This document shows, in pieces, positions 7,938 to 17,377 of a DNA stretch of 64,000 nucleotides. Under the pieces are notes generated by a model. That model ran no database searches, was not told the origin of the DNA, and was given only the letters and a program-made list of their open reading frames with translations. The stretch lies in NCBI GenBank assembly GCA_039666455.1, contig JAVSLW010000004.1, forward strand, positions 30,739 to 94,738, written 5' to 3'. This DNA comes from Methanobacterium sp. Lineage in GTDB: Archaea > Methanobacteriota > Methanobacteria > Methanobacteriales > Methanobacteriaceae. The translations under genes were made by a program, and so were the position numbers. The stretch's first letter is position 1, and every line of letters begins with the position of its first letter.

Positions 7938-8974
7938 TTAAAACCCCGTATATTTGACTTAATAGCTTTAATAAGTCCTACTGGACCTGTCATCATCACG
8001 TCTCCTGCGGGAGCTGCATAATGCACATTAAAATCAGTTTTCTCCAGTACTTTTCGGCGGGGGCCCGTCGCAACTATGGCCTCAAAATCATCTATCGGCT
8101 TTAAAGACCATGCTCCGTGCCCATGATCTTCATGCACTTCCTCATGAGTTATAGACCCGTCTGCAAGTTTCCCTACAAACATTTCTATCTTATCAGGAGT
8201 CATTTTGCGGGTATGGTGTTCAAATACTCCTACAATTTTTCCATTATCAAAAGCTGCTGCCAGAGAGTGTCCGTTTCCAATGTCCATAGCTATAAATTTT
8301 TTAAGACCTTTTACATCTCTGTCACATGTTGCACCACAAATAGATGCGAACTTTGAATCCATTACTGCAGTGTTATATTCTTTAAATGCTCTAAATACAG
8401 CATTAATTCTTGTAAAATAATCTGGAGCACTGCCAAAGTATGCAAATTCTTCTGGCCTTTTGGGAACATCTAATTTTTCCCTGATCTTCATGAATCTAAA
8501 ATTTCTATCTCCCATACCTTCCATAAACCCATGATCCTGGACTGCTACCCCTAAAAAGTCGAAATGAGGATCAACATCAAATTTAGATAAAGATCCACCT
8601 ATTGCATCCAGATCCACATCTTTAAGCTCAATTTCAGTTAAATTTTTATATTTTTCTATTTTCCAGGGAGACACTATTTCAATTCCTAAAGACCTTACAA
8701 AATTTAGATCATCCCTTATTGTTCTTGCAGCATTTTCAGTCATGAAGACTTTGTTTCCCTGGTCCAAATGATCTTTTACTGCTTTATTTATGGGACCTCC
8801 ACCCATAGTTTCCCCTTTTATAAATAAATCTCCCTCAAATTTACTTATTCTGTCTGCAATTATCTTTGTGGGGGAGGGCATCACCAGCTTTGGAGAATTT
8901 TCAATGGACTCGTCTGTATTATAAAGCATGATATCCTGGGTACCAGAACCTACATCAATAGCTAAAATCTTCAT
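7934..8974 (-). CDS. DUF1786 protein, ASKHA-like
   Basis: A 346-residue protein beginning MKILAIDVGSGTQDIML, a phosphate-1 loop like that of the sugar kinase/Hsp70/actin fold. A second phosphate-like loop is FIAMDIGNGHSLAAAF at about residue 226. This corresponds to the archaeal DUF1786 family. Activity is unknown. No ribosome binding site is visible, and a TATA box (TTTATAAAATA, about 8993-9003) lies about 24 bases upstream of the ATG, so the transcript is probably leaderless. The coupled PHP phosphoesterase lies downstream. Confidence 0.75.
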   Translation of the reverse strand: MKILAIDVGSGTQDIMLYNTDESIENSPKLVMPSPTKIIADRISKFEGDLFIKGETMGGGPINKAVKDHLDQGNKVFMTENAARTIRDDLNFVRSLGIEIVSPWKIEKYKNLTEIELKDVDLDAIGGSLSKFDVDPHFDFLGVAVQDHGFMEGMGDRNFRFMKIREKLDVPKRPEEFAYFGSAPDYFTRINAVFRAFKEYNTAVMDSKFASICGATCDRDVKGLKKFIAMDIGNGHSLAAAFDNGKIVGVFEHHTRKMTPDKIEMFVGKLADGSITHEEVHEDHGHGAWSLKPIDDFEAIVATGPRRKVLEKTDFNVHYAAPAGDVMMTGPVGLIKAIKSNIRGFK

Positions 8975-9075
8975 GTTACTATATTTGATTTCATATTTTA
9001 TAAATCATCTAAACTGGATAGTTTGAAATTTGATCGTCACATTTTCCTCCTACGGGCATCATAAAAAAAGAGTGT

Positions 9076-10425
9076 TTATTCAGATAAATGCTTTTTAATA
9101 AGATTTACGCCCCATTCTACCATTGTTTTTGCTTCCTCTTTTGTTTTAGCCTCTGCAAAGCATCTAAATATTGGTTCTGTTCCAGAAGGCCTTATTATAA
9201 CCCATCCTTCTTCTTTAATTATTTTAACACCGTCTGTGGTATCAACTTTAAATTCCCTGGTTTCTTCTGCAATTTTCTGCATTACAACCTGTTTAAGCTC
9301 CTCAGGACACTTTATTTTCATTTTTTCAGAATAATAAACAGGCAATTCCTCTACAAGCCTGGAGAGAGGTTTCCCTGATTTTGCAATTATTTCAACAATC
9401 TTTGCTGCTGAAAGTGCAGCGTCCCTTCCATAGACAAAATCAGGGAATATTAAACCACCATTTTCTTCGCCGCCGAAAAGGCCTTTTTTATCTTTTAATT
9501 TTCTTGCAACTACTAAATCTCCAACCTTTGTTGCTATAACTTCGCCGTTATATTCATTTGCTATATCATAAATTGCAGTTGATGTTGCAACTGTGGTAAC
9601 GATTAAACCGCCTTTATTTTCCTTAAGCATGTATTTTTCTACAAGTGCAAATGATTTATCTCCAAAAACAAAATTTCCATTCTCATCAATACAGATAGTA
9701 CGATCCGCATCCCCGTCATGGGCAAGCCCCACATCTGCACCTGTTGCCTTTACAACTTCGATTAATTCTTTAAGATTCGGTTCTGTAGGTTCAGGGTCTC
9801 TACCTGGGAAAAATCCATCGGGCTGACAGTTCATGGTAATAACTTCACAGCCAAGCTCCCTCAAGATGTAAGGTGTTGTAAAACAGGCTGCTCCACTTCC
9901 ACAGTCAACAATCACCTTTAATTTTGCATTTCCAATTGTATCTGCATCAACCCGCTTTATAACTTCCTGGATGTATTCTTCAAGTATGCTGGAATTTTTC
10001 TCTAACTCTCCAATCTCATCCCATGATACTCTATCAGGAGCATCATTAAAGAACATTTCTTCTATCTTTAATTCTGTTTCATCTGGAGTTCCTATTCCAT
10101 CAAAATCAACCAGCTTTAATCCATTGTATTCTGCAGGGTTATGGGAAGCTGTAATAATAATTCCAGCATCATAGTAGTTTCTAACTGCGTACTGAAGGGC
10201 AGGAGTGGGTAAAAATCCAAGATCCACCACATCACATCCTGAAGATAATAATCCGGATATTACAGCGTGCTTTATCATTTCTGTGGAAGTTCGGGTATCT
10301 CCTCCAACTGCAACTTTGCCCTTTACAAGTGATCCATAGGAAGCAGCAATTTTTGATGCAAATTCTGGCGTTAGTTCTGTATTGGCCAATCTTCTAACTC
10401 CAAATGTTCCAAATAATCTTTTCAT
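9076..10425 (-). CDS. glmM: Phosphoglucosamine mutase family (GlmM-like)
   Basis: Alpha-D-phosphohexomutase of 449 residues. The phosphoserine loop is ITASHNPAEYNG (Ser94 by this start), the metal-binding loop is HDGDADR (about 240), the sugar-binding loop is GGEENGG (about 318), and the phosphate-binding loop is IRPSGTEP near the C-terminus. It probably converts glucosamine-6-phosphate to glucosamine-1-phosphate for cell-surface glycans, although phosphomannomutase activity cannot be excluded by sequence. The frame extends to a GTG at 10434, but GGTGA sits 5 bases before the ATG at 10425, which decides the start. Confidence 0.88.
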   Translation of the reverse strand: MKRLFGTFGVRRLANTELTPEFASKIAASYGSLVKGKVAVGGDTRTSTEMIKHAVISGLLSSGCDVVDLGFLPTPALQYAVRNYYDAGIIITASHNPAEYNGLKLVDFDGIGTPDETELKIEEMFFNDAPDRVSWDEIGELEKNSSILEEYIQEVIKRVDADTIGNAKLKVIVDCGSGAACFTTPYILRELGCEVITMNCQPDGFFPGRDPEPTEPNLKELIEVVKATGADVGLAHDGDADRTICIDENGNFVFGDKSFALVEKYMLKENKGGLIVTTVATSTAIYDIANEYNGEVIATKVGDLVVARKLKDKKGLFGGEENGGLIFPDFVYGRDAALSAAKIVEIIAKSGKPLSRLVEELPVYYSEKMKIKCPEELKQVVMQKIAEETREFKVDTTDGVKIIKEEGWVIIRPSGTEPIFRCFAEAKTKEEAKTMVEWGVNLIKKHLSE

Positions 10426-10692
10426 AAGTTTCACCGTCCTTGGGTTAATTAAATATCAAAAGCATTGACTATACTTTTTTTAATGTTTTCAATATTAACT
10501 TTTTACGATTCCAGATATTAGTCATTGTTTAAAGTCAATACTTAAAAATTTGGTAAATTTCAATAAAAGAGGTTCAGGTGTGCTTTTCCAGACACTTTTT
10601 AATTATTATCATAAAAAGATTTAAATAAAAGGGATTAATAAGATTGATTATCCTTTTAAAGATGTCCTGGTTCAGATTAAGGAATTTATAAA

Positions 10693-11394
10693 ATGAAATC
10701 TGTCACAATAATTCCAGCATACAACGAAGAAAACGCCATAGGAGATGTTGTAAATCGTTCAATACAATATTCAGACGTTATTGTAGTTGATGACGGCTCA
10801 ACTGACGATACATATAATCAGGCCAAAAAAGCAGGTGCTGAAGTAATAAAACACGGAAAAAATAAGGGTAAAGGGGCAGCTATAAAATCAGGGCTAACCA
10901 AAGCTTTAAAAGATGGTTATAATTCTTTTGTTTTGATAGATGGAGATGGACAGCATGATCCAGCAGATATACCTTTATTTTTTTCTTTTACTGGAGAATA
11001 TGGTCTTATTATCGGGTCAAGATTCATAAAGGGCAATCCTGAAAACATGCCCCTTACAAGAAAGGTATCCAATAAGGTTACAACAAAGCTTATTAAATAT
11101 GCAACTGGATACGAGATTACCGATAGTCAAAGCGGCTTCCGGGCGTTATCAAAAGGGTGTGTAAAATTTTTTTTAGATATAAAATACGATGATTATATTT
11201 ATGAATCAGAAATGATTTATAAGGCCGCTGAAAACAAAGTCAGGTTAAAGGAAGTGGCTGTATCCAGTAGATACAGCCTTGAAAAATCCCATATAACCAA
11301 AATGAACATTTTAAAATACGCCTTTTTTATTGTAGTGCTTCTTTGCAAAAAAACTTGGCTTAAAAAAGCCAGTAATTTAAGGGGATGGCTTTGA
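10693..11394 (+). CDS. Family 2 glycosyltransferase
   Basis: A 233-residue GT-A fold transferase resembling dolichyl-phosphate-mannose or -glucose synthases. Motifs are IIPAYNEENAIG (residues 6-17), VVDDGSTDDT (about 35), the metal-binding LIDGDGQHDP (about 82) and DSQSGFRA (about 140). It has no large membrane domain, so it probably acts at the cytoplasmic face using a nucleotide sugar and a polyprenyl phosphate. RBS AAGGA lies before the ATG. Its stop codon overlaps the next gene, a flippase-like membrane protein, and the pair is likely an operon for lipid-linked sugar synthesis. Confidence 0.87.
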   Translation: MKSVTIIPAYNEENAIGDVVNRSIQYSDVIVVDDGSTDDTYNQAKKAGAEVIKHGKNKGKGAAIKSGLTKALKDGYNSFVLIDGDGQHDPADIPLFFSFTGEYGLIIGSRFIKGNPENMPLTRKVSNKVTTKLIKYATGYEITDSQSGFRALSKGCVKFFLDIKYDDYIYESEMIYKAAENKVRLKEVAVSSRYSLEKSHITKMNILKYAFFIVVLLCKKTWLKKASNLRGWL

Positions 11395-12397
11395 AAAGGT
11401 ATTATGTTTTTATCATCAGTTTATCATTGATATTTTTACTTATATTATGGATAGATCCGGTTAACATAATAAATGCCTTTAAAAATGCTGACTGGAAGTG
11501 GCTTTTAGCTGCACTTATAATCCATTTCCTTGCTGTGGCTGTAAGGTCTCTTAGATGGGGGTTTATAATAGATAAACCATACGAGTTTAAGAATAATTTC
11601 ATAGTAAAAACGATAGGCCTTTTTGCAGGGAATTTCTCTCCTATGAGAAGTGCTGGAGAAGTGATGAGCGCTGTTGCAGGTAAAAATATCAACAGAATAA
11701 CATTACATGAGGGATTATCAGCAGGGCTAACTGAAAGATTCTTTGATCTCCTTATTGTAGGAATTTTGCTTGTTATGGCATCTATATGGATAGAAAATGT
11801 GCGATATTTGTCGATTACAGGGGCGTTTTTATCTTTAGCAATTTTAACATTGATTTATTTTATAAACTGGAGAGAAAATGCAGGAATACTAATTTATGAA
11901 AAGATCCACCCTTTTTTATGCAGGCTTCCGGTTAATGAAAAATTTGTGGAAGGCATGTACTTTAAATTTAAGGACGGTATCAGGGGAATGACTTCACACA
12001 CCAGCTCGTTTACTACAGGAAAAAATCTTTTTGTAGTACTTTTTTAGCAGTTTTATCATGGCTTTTAGAGTGTTTAAGATTATACGTTGTTTTCCATGCT
12101 TTTAATGCACAGATAGATTTTGCAACAGTTGTTATAATATTTCTGCTTGCAAACTTTGTAGGGGTGGTTTCTGCGCTTCCAGGAGGAATAGGATCAATTG
12201 AAATATCTTTAACAGGTCTATTTTTGTTGTTCGGTGTCCCAGAGGCATTGGCTGGAAGTATAGCTTTAGCAGATAGAATGGTTTCATTTTGGGCTGTAAG
12301 TGCTCTTGGAGTTATATTTTCTTCATACTATGCACGTGACATACTTAATGAGGTTAAAGAATATACTCTGGGAATTACTGCTACCAAAGATAAATAG
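11385..12397 (+). pseudogene. Flippase-like membrane protein (UPF0104 / LPG synthase TM), frameshifted
   Basis: The first 220 residues (to a TAG at 12045-12047) and the frame resuming just after are one polytopic membrane protein. Reading one extra T in the T6 run at 12040-12045 gives uninterrupted sequence VVLFLAVLSWLLECLRLYVVF and on to LPGGIGSIEISLTGLF, a hallmark of the family. The gene is therefore broken by a one-base deletion, or a sequencing error, or is bypassed by -1 slippage at the TTT TAG codon pair. Translation may start at ATG 11385 or at TTG 11391, which overlaps the glycosyltransferase stop and has a better-placed AAGGGG. It probably works with the upstream glycosyltransferase. 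Confidence 0.8.
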
Positions 12398-12403
12398 GAG
12401 TGT

Positions 12404-12790
12404 TTAATACACAATTTTTATGGATCTGGTATTTTCAACTATTAATTGTGCACTTCCCCTATATTCCTTAACATTTCCAACAATTTTAACACGTCTATTT
12501 TCAAAATTTCGTGGATCAGTTCCTTCTCTACGGAATTCGTCAGCAAGTGAACCAAAAATAACTACCTTTATCTCTCCAGTCCCGTCGATCACTGATAAAA
12601 TGTACAGATTACCGGGATTTTCTACTGTGCGTACCAGTCCATGAATAGCTAAATCCTCCCCCACATGATTTTTATTTATATCTTCAATCTTAAATTCCCG
12701 GGGTACTATTTCACCAGAGAAAAATATCATCCCTGCTAAACCAAAAACAGTAGTTACAAGTGCAATTTGAAAAACATACTTATCATGCAT
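12404..12790 (-). CDS. OB-fold nucleic-acid-binding-like protein, membrane anchored
   Basis: Protein of 128 residues with one N-terminal hydrophobic segment (about residues 6-24) and then an OB-fold-like domain (about 40-128: HGLVRTVENPGNLYILSVIDGTGEIKVVIF, RRVKIVGNVKEYRGSAQLIV), similar to tRNA-anticodon/RecJ-type OB folds. The anchor suggests that the domain faces outside or lies at the membrane. The frame extends upstream, but AAAGGAAG lies 8-9 bases before the ATG at 12790, so MHDKYVF is the chosen start. Function is unknown. Confidence 0.7.
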   Translation of the reverse strand: MHDKYVFQIALVTTVFGLAGMIFFSGEIVPREFKIEDINKNHVGEDLAIHGLVRTVENPGNLYILSVIDGTGEIKVVIFGSLADEFRREGTDPRNFENRRVKIVGNVKEYRGSAQLIVENTRSIKIVY

Positions 12791-12944
12791 AAAAAATACT
12801 TCCTTTATTTTAGTATTTTTTATTCTGATATTTAAAATCACCGGTTTTTTTAGAAAATAAGGATTATTAGTGAGTATAAACTAAAAATAGTATTTTTTAG
12901 TGAGTTATATCTAACCGAAGCACTGTAAATAAAAGGTTAAATAT

Positions 12945-14624
12945 CTAATTCCTTGTCTTAAATATGGATTCAACACGATCCACAGTATCAATATCCTCCA
13001 GGCTCAGATCTTCCCTTATCCGCTTTACAACAGGAAATCTAAGGGAATAACCGCTTTCATATTCTGGACTTTTAACAATTTCGCTGAAGGCAACTTCAAG
13101 CACGATTTCAGGCGTTGCCTTAATTTTTCTCCCTCTTTTTTCTACCATAAGACTTTCCACTCTGTTTGAAAGCTCAAGAAGTGTGGCATCATCCAGTCCG
13201 GTGGCTGTATGGGCTATTGTTTTTAGATTTCCATTTTCATCCTGTGCAGCCATAAGATACGATCCTATAAGATTGGCTCTTCTTCCCCTGCCGTAGGTCC
13301 CGCCTACAACAACAAGATCAAGTGTTTCAGGCTCTGCTTTAAATTTAAGCATTTTTTTGCCCCTTATCCCTGGTATGTAAGGTGCTTTTGGGTCTTTTAT
13401 CATTATTCCTTCATGACCTATTTTAATTGAAGTTTCAAAAAGTTCTAAAGCGTCGTTAATATTTTCAGGGGTAACAAAAACCTGATTACTGAGTTCAATT
13501 TTAGAAGGCTTAGCTTTGGAAATTTCCTCAAGTACGCGTCTTCTCTCACCAAAAGGAGTGTCAATCAATGATTTTTTATAGTAGAGAACATCAAATAAAT
13601 ACAGGATTAGAGGCACCTCTTTTTTTAATCTCTCAATTTCGTACTTCCTCCGAACTCTCTGGAGAATGTACTGAAATGAAATAGGAGCACCGTCTCTTGT
13701 GGCAATTATTTCTCCTTCAACAATGAAATCTTCTTCTGGAAGGCATTTTTCTATGTATTCAACAATTTCAGGAACAGCATCTTTGATATTGTCAAGTCTA
13801 CGGGTGAATACCTTAATATCATCTCCGTTTCTATGTATTTGAACTCTGAAACCATCATATTTTGTTTCACAAATGGCAGAACCCATTTCTTCAATGGAGG
13901 TGGTAATATTTGGCGAAAGCTGTGCAAGCATGGGTTTAACAGGTTTTCCAGGCTTTAAATTAAGTTTTTTAAGTCCTTCCCCTCCTTCCTTTTTAGCAAC
14001 TCCCACAACAAGTCCTGGATCGTTTGTAAGCATTAAAGCTCTTTCAACGAGGTCTTTATCCACATCAAACGCTTCTGAAATGGAATCTTTCAGTGTTCCT
14101 TCACCAATTCCCACCCGAAGCTCTTCAACAACAGTTCTTGAAATGTATTTTGCTTCTTTTGGTGAAGCAGATGTTAAAAGTTCAATGAGGATCCTTAATT
14201 TTTTTGAAACTGCATTTTTTCCAGATACATCTGCTATCTTTATCATGTTGCTGTAAACTTTGGTTATAGTCAGCGGCCTTGTAAAAAGTGTTGTCTGTAA
14301 CCGGTTAGCGAAAAGATGCTCTGAAGCAAGGCCTATATCTCCTTTGTCCCTGACACTGTCTTCAACAGCTTCCAGACTCACACCCACAACCAGTGAAATG
14401 GCTTTCATAAGTAGTTTCAGACCTATACCCATTTCTTTTTCGCTCCATGCAGGAAATACCTTTCCTAATGATAATAAGGTGACAATAGGGAGTATTTTGG
14501 GGTCAGTTTCCTTTAAAAATTCTGCAAGTATGCCTGTTTTTTCAAGCCTTTTAGTGGTGGAGGTCAGTGCTTCATAAACATCTACAAGTTCCTGGTACTT
14601 CATTTCGCATTTAAAATCCTGCAT
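12945..14624 (-). CDS. lig: ATP-dependent DNA ligase (replicative/repair type)
   Basis: Seals nicks in duplex DNA using ATP. The 559 residues match the archaeal ligase I layout: an N-terminal DNA-binding helical domain (1-235), an adenylation domain with the nucleotidyl lysine in ICETKYDGFRVQIH (about residue 255), other motifs (TRRLDNIKDAVPE, FIVEGEIIA, GHEGIMIKDP, MLKFKAE), and a C-terminal OB domain. The translation may begin at ATG 14603 (MKYQELVDVYEAL), the usual start point of this family; the ribosome binding sites do not decide between the two. A second ligase lies 4.5 kb away. Confidence 0.93.
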   Translation of the reverse strand: MQDFKCEMKYQELVDVYEALTSTTKRLEKTGILAEFLKETDPKILPIVTLLSLGKVFPAWSEKEMGIGLKLLMKAISLVVGVSLEAVEDSVRDKGDIGLASEHLFANRLQTTLFTRPLTITKVYSNMIKIADVSGKNAVSKKLRILIELLTSASPKEAKYISRTVVEELRVGIGEGTLKDSISEAFDVDKDLVERALMLTNDPGLVVGVAKKEGGEGLKKLNLKPGKPVKPMLAQLSPNITTSIEEMGSAICETKYDGFRVQIHRNGDDIKVFTRRLDNIKDAVPEIVEYIEKCLPEEDFIVEGEIIATRDGAPISFQYILQRVRRKYEIERLKKEVPLILYLFDVLYYKKSLIDTPFGERRRVLEEISKAKPSKIELSNQVFVTPENINDALELFETSIKIGHEGIMIKDPKAPYIPGIRGKKMLKFKAEPETLDLVVVGGTYGRGRRANLIGSYLMAAQDENGNLKTIAHTATGLDDATLLELSNRVESLMVEKRGRKIKATPEIVLEVAFSEIVKSPEYESGYSLRFPVVKRIREDLSLEDIDTVDRVESIFKTRN

Positions 14625-14784
14625 TTTATCACAGCGTCAATATTATAATTAAAACAATCTCCAGATATTATAGATAGAATGTTACTCCTAAATTTAATTA
14701 TTGTTTTTGGGGTTAAAAAATTTTTAAATCAGGACATAGAATATAATTAAATAAATTTAAATAAATTGCTGGATGAGGATTTAA

Positions 14785-16125
14785 ATGCCGGAATTACCTG
14801 AAGTAGAGTCCTTTAGAAGATATCTTGAAGCTACTTCTTTTAATAAAAAAATTGAAGAAGTAGATGTAAAAAGTCCGGAACTCCTGCAAAATATTGATGT
14901 TAATATTTTAAAGGAGAATTTGGAAGGCAGCAGTTTCAAGCGTGCTCAAAGGCATGGTAAATACCTGTTCGTGCTTTTAGATAATGATTCATGGATTGTT
15001 TTCCATTTTGGAATGACTGGCACTTTTAAATATTTCAAAAATAGTGGTGGAAATCCTCTATATAGCAGGATTATCTTTAATTTTGAAGATGAAAGTCACC
15101 TTGCATTCAATGATCAAAGGAAGTTTGGAAAGATTTATTTAACTTCCAAAATCTTGGATTTCATCAAAGGGAAGAAATTAGGACCGGATGCTTTGACCAT
15201 TGATATAAAAACTTTCAAAAATTTGTACAAAAAACGAAGAGGCGCTTCCAAATCTGCTTTAATGAATCAGCACATAATGGCTGGTGTTGGTAATATTTAC
15301 TCTGATGAAATACTTTATCATGCTCATGTTCATCCTAAAACCCCATTCCATGTTTTAAATGATGATAAAATCACAGAAATATTCAATATAATGAAGAAAG
15401 TGCTTAATACATCGGTAGATATGCAAATACATGGCCAAAAATTTCCTGATTCTTATTTAATTCCTCACCGGATAAAAAATGGTAAATGCCCTGATTCAAA
15501 TATGAAGTTAAAGACCATTAAAATTGCAGGTAGAACTTCTTATTTTTGTCCTGAATGCCAAAAAGAGATAATAAGCTACATGAAACTTGAAAAGTTATGC
15601 GAAATTGCAAGTACTTGCACAGAATGTCCTCTCCACGAAAACAGGACCAGAGTGGTTTTCGGTGAAGGCCCAGAAGATGCAAAAATCATGCTTATAGGTG
15701 AAGCACCCGGAAAAAACGAGGATGAGAAGGGAAAACCTTTTGTGGGGATGGCCGGTAAATTATTAAGCGAAATACTCCAGAAAGCAGGCATTGATCGGTC
15801 TGAGGTATTTATCACATCCATAGTGAAATGCAGGCCTGAAGCTAACAGAAAGCCCCGAAAACTGGAATATACAACCTGTATTGATCTTTTTTTAAAAAAG
15901 CAGATTGGGTTAATAAATCCAGATATAGTGGGATTACTTGGAAACAGTGCTATTTATGCCCTAATTGGTGAAAAGAACATTAAAAAGATTCATGGAAATA
16001 CTTATAAATTAAATGGTAGAAAATACATGGCTTTATTCCATCCTGCAGCGGCTTTATATTCACGCAAACTCCTTCCTCAATTAAAAGAGGACATGATGAC
16101 TTTAAAAAAAGAAATTGACTTATAA
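14785..16125 (+). CDS. Fpg/Nei-type DNA glycosylase fused to family 4 uracil-DNA glycosylase
   Basis: A 446-residue single frame with two base-excision enzymes. Residues 1-265 are Fpg/MutM-like: MPELPEVE (catalytic Pro and Glu), the beta-hairpin lysine in QRHGKYL, the H2TH segment MAGVGNIYSDEILY, and a C-terminal zinc finger with GRTSYFCPECQ. The second zinc Cys is Ser (CPDS). Residues 266-446 are a family 4 UDG: iron-sulfur cysteines in CTECPL, VKCRP and YTTC, the active site GEAPGKNEDEKGKPFVG, and FHPAA. The junction is abrupt. TAATAA stops lie in the neighbouring frame at 15569-15574, just after an A5 run, so one base decides between fused and separate genes. An in-frame ATG at 15580 starts the UDG part. 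Confidence 0.88.
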   Translation: MPELPEVESFRRYLEATSFNKKIEEVDVKSPELLQNIDVNILKENLEGSSFKRAQRHGKYLFVLLDNDSWIVFHFGMTGTFKYFKNSGGNPLYSRIIFNFEDESHLAFNDQRKFGKIYLTSKILDFIKGKKLGPDALTIDIKTFKNLYKKRRGASKSALMNQHIMAGVGNIYSDEILYHAHVHPKTPFHVLNDDKITEIFNIMKKVLNTSVDMQIHGQKFPDSYLIPHRIKNGKCPDSNMKLKTIKIAGRTSYFCPECQKEIISYMKLEKLCEIASTCTECPLHENRTRVVFGEGPEDAKIMLIGEAPGKNEDEKGKPFVGMAGKLLSEILQKAGIDRSEVFITSIVKCRPEANRKPRKLEYTTCIDLFLKKQIGLINPDIVGLLGNSAIYALIGEKNIKKIHGNTYKLNGRKYMALFHPAAALYSRKLLPQLKEDMMTLKKEIDL

Positions 16126-16135
16126 CTCTTTGATA

Positions 16136-16864
16136 TTAAAGATTTTCCAGTATTTCTTTTAACATTATGCAGTTTTGGGGGGCATTTGCATTGTAATCAT
16201 TGTTAAAATAGCAAAAAACATCTTCTACATCTAATTTTCTTATTTTATCTGCCCACCCTTTTAATTCTTCCTTAGAATAAAAATAACGGTACTTTTCAGA
16301 CCCTATTCCATGAAATCTCATATAGACTGTATCTGAAGTTGTTATAATATCTTCTGGAAGCTCAGGAGAGGAAACTGAACAAAATCCTATTTCAAAGTCA
16401 CTTAGCAGGCTATAAACTTCGCTGTCAAACCAGCCTGGATGTCGAAACTCTACAATATTATTCTTAACAGGATCAAACTGTTTGATCGCATTTTTTAAAA
16501 AAGCAATATTTTTAAGTATATTTGGAGGAAATTGAAATAATATACACCCTAATTTATCTTCAAGAATATCTGCAAGATTATAAAACCGGTTTATTGCGCT
16601 TTGGGTGTCTTTAAACCTTTTTCTATGGGTTATAAGCTGATTTACCTTTAATGTAATTTTAAAATCTTCCGGTGTTCTGTTATACCATCCTTTAACTATT
16701 TTTTCGTTTGGAAAGCGATAAAAAGTGTTGTTTATTTCTACAGTGTTAAAATGCCTGGAATAATACTCAAGCCATTTGGATTCATCTAATCTTTCTGGAT
16801 AAAATCGTCCTTTCCAGTCTTTGTAGTACCAGCCAGAACAGCCTAAAAAATAATTGGATTTCAT
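16136..16864 (-). CDS. DUF72 (YecE-like) protein
   Basis: A 242-residue TIM-barrel-like protein with the family's opening FLGCSGWYYKDWKGRFYP (residues 5-22), FNTVEINNTFYRFP (about 39), LGCILFQFPPN and IVEFRHPGWF. Function is unproven in this widespread family. It converges with the Fpg-UDG gene and ends 10 bases from it, within a stretch rich in DNA repair genes. RBS CAGGAC lies close to the ATG. Confidence 0.85.
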   Translation of the reverse strand: MKSNYFLGCSGWYYKDWKGRFYPERLDESKWLEYYSRHFNTVEINNTFYRFPNEKIVKGWYNRTPEDFKITLKVNQLITHRKRFKDTQSAINRFYNLADILEDKLGCILFQFPPNILKNIAFLKNAIKQFDPVKNNIVEFRHPGWFDSEVYSLLSDFEIGFCSVSSPELPEDIITTSDTVYMRFHGIGSEKYRYFYSKEELKGWADKIRKLDVEDVFCYFNNDYNANAPQNCIMLKEILENL

Positions 16865-16923
16865 GTCCTGAATTGATTATTAGCTAAAAATAGAGGGCTT
16901 AAAAAATTTAAATGGGATTATCT

Positions 16924-17202
16924 TCACTTCATCCCACGCTGCTTTTCGAAGTTTCTCCATGCCTGAGCTGCTTCGGGTACATCACTTTCTAAATCATTTA
17001 ATATCTCATTTCTAAGTTCTTTAGAGCTTACTTCACTTCTACCTCTTGCAAGGTTCATTGCATCTTCTGAAGCATGTTCTATAGCTTTCATTTTGGATGC
17101 AACAGTGAAACCAGCGTCTGTAATAGCATTTTCTATTGATCTTCTTATTTTTTCAGGTCTAAATGGCTCTTTTTTTCCAGTACTTTTTATAACATCTGTC
17201 AT
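16924..17202 (-). CDS. Stand-alone ATP-cone domain protein
   Basis: A 92-residue protein that is almost entirely an ATP-cone: VIKSTGKKEPFRPEKIRRSIENAITDAGF at the start, then helices ending in PEAAQAWRNFEKQRGMK. ATP-cones normally regulate ribonucleotide reductase or form part of the repressor NrdR by sensing ATP/dATP. Here no reductase or zinc-ribbon domain is attached, so it may be a free nucleotide-sensing regulator; that is inference. A strong GGAGGT ribosome binding site precedes the ATG. It lies downstream of the ligase-polymerase pair on the same strand, separated by about 175 bases. Confidence 0.75.
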   Translation of the reverse strand: MTDVIKSTGKKEPFRPEKIRRSIENAITDAGFTVASKMKAIEHASEDAMNLARGRSEVSSKELRNEILNDLESDVPEAAQAWRNFEKQRGMK

Positions 17203-17377
17203 ATATTTACCTCCAAACTGACATTTGTATTTTTTAATTTAGTATTACTAATATGACTATTAATAATATAAAAGGGTTTGCACTGGTTCAAAAAAAGCAT
17301 TAAAAACAGGTTATCAAAAGCGCTTTTATTTTTAAATTAAATTTAAAGACGTGAATTATCTTATAAGCAGGATATAC

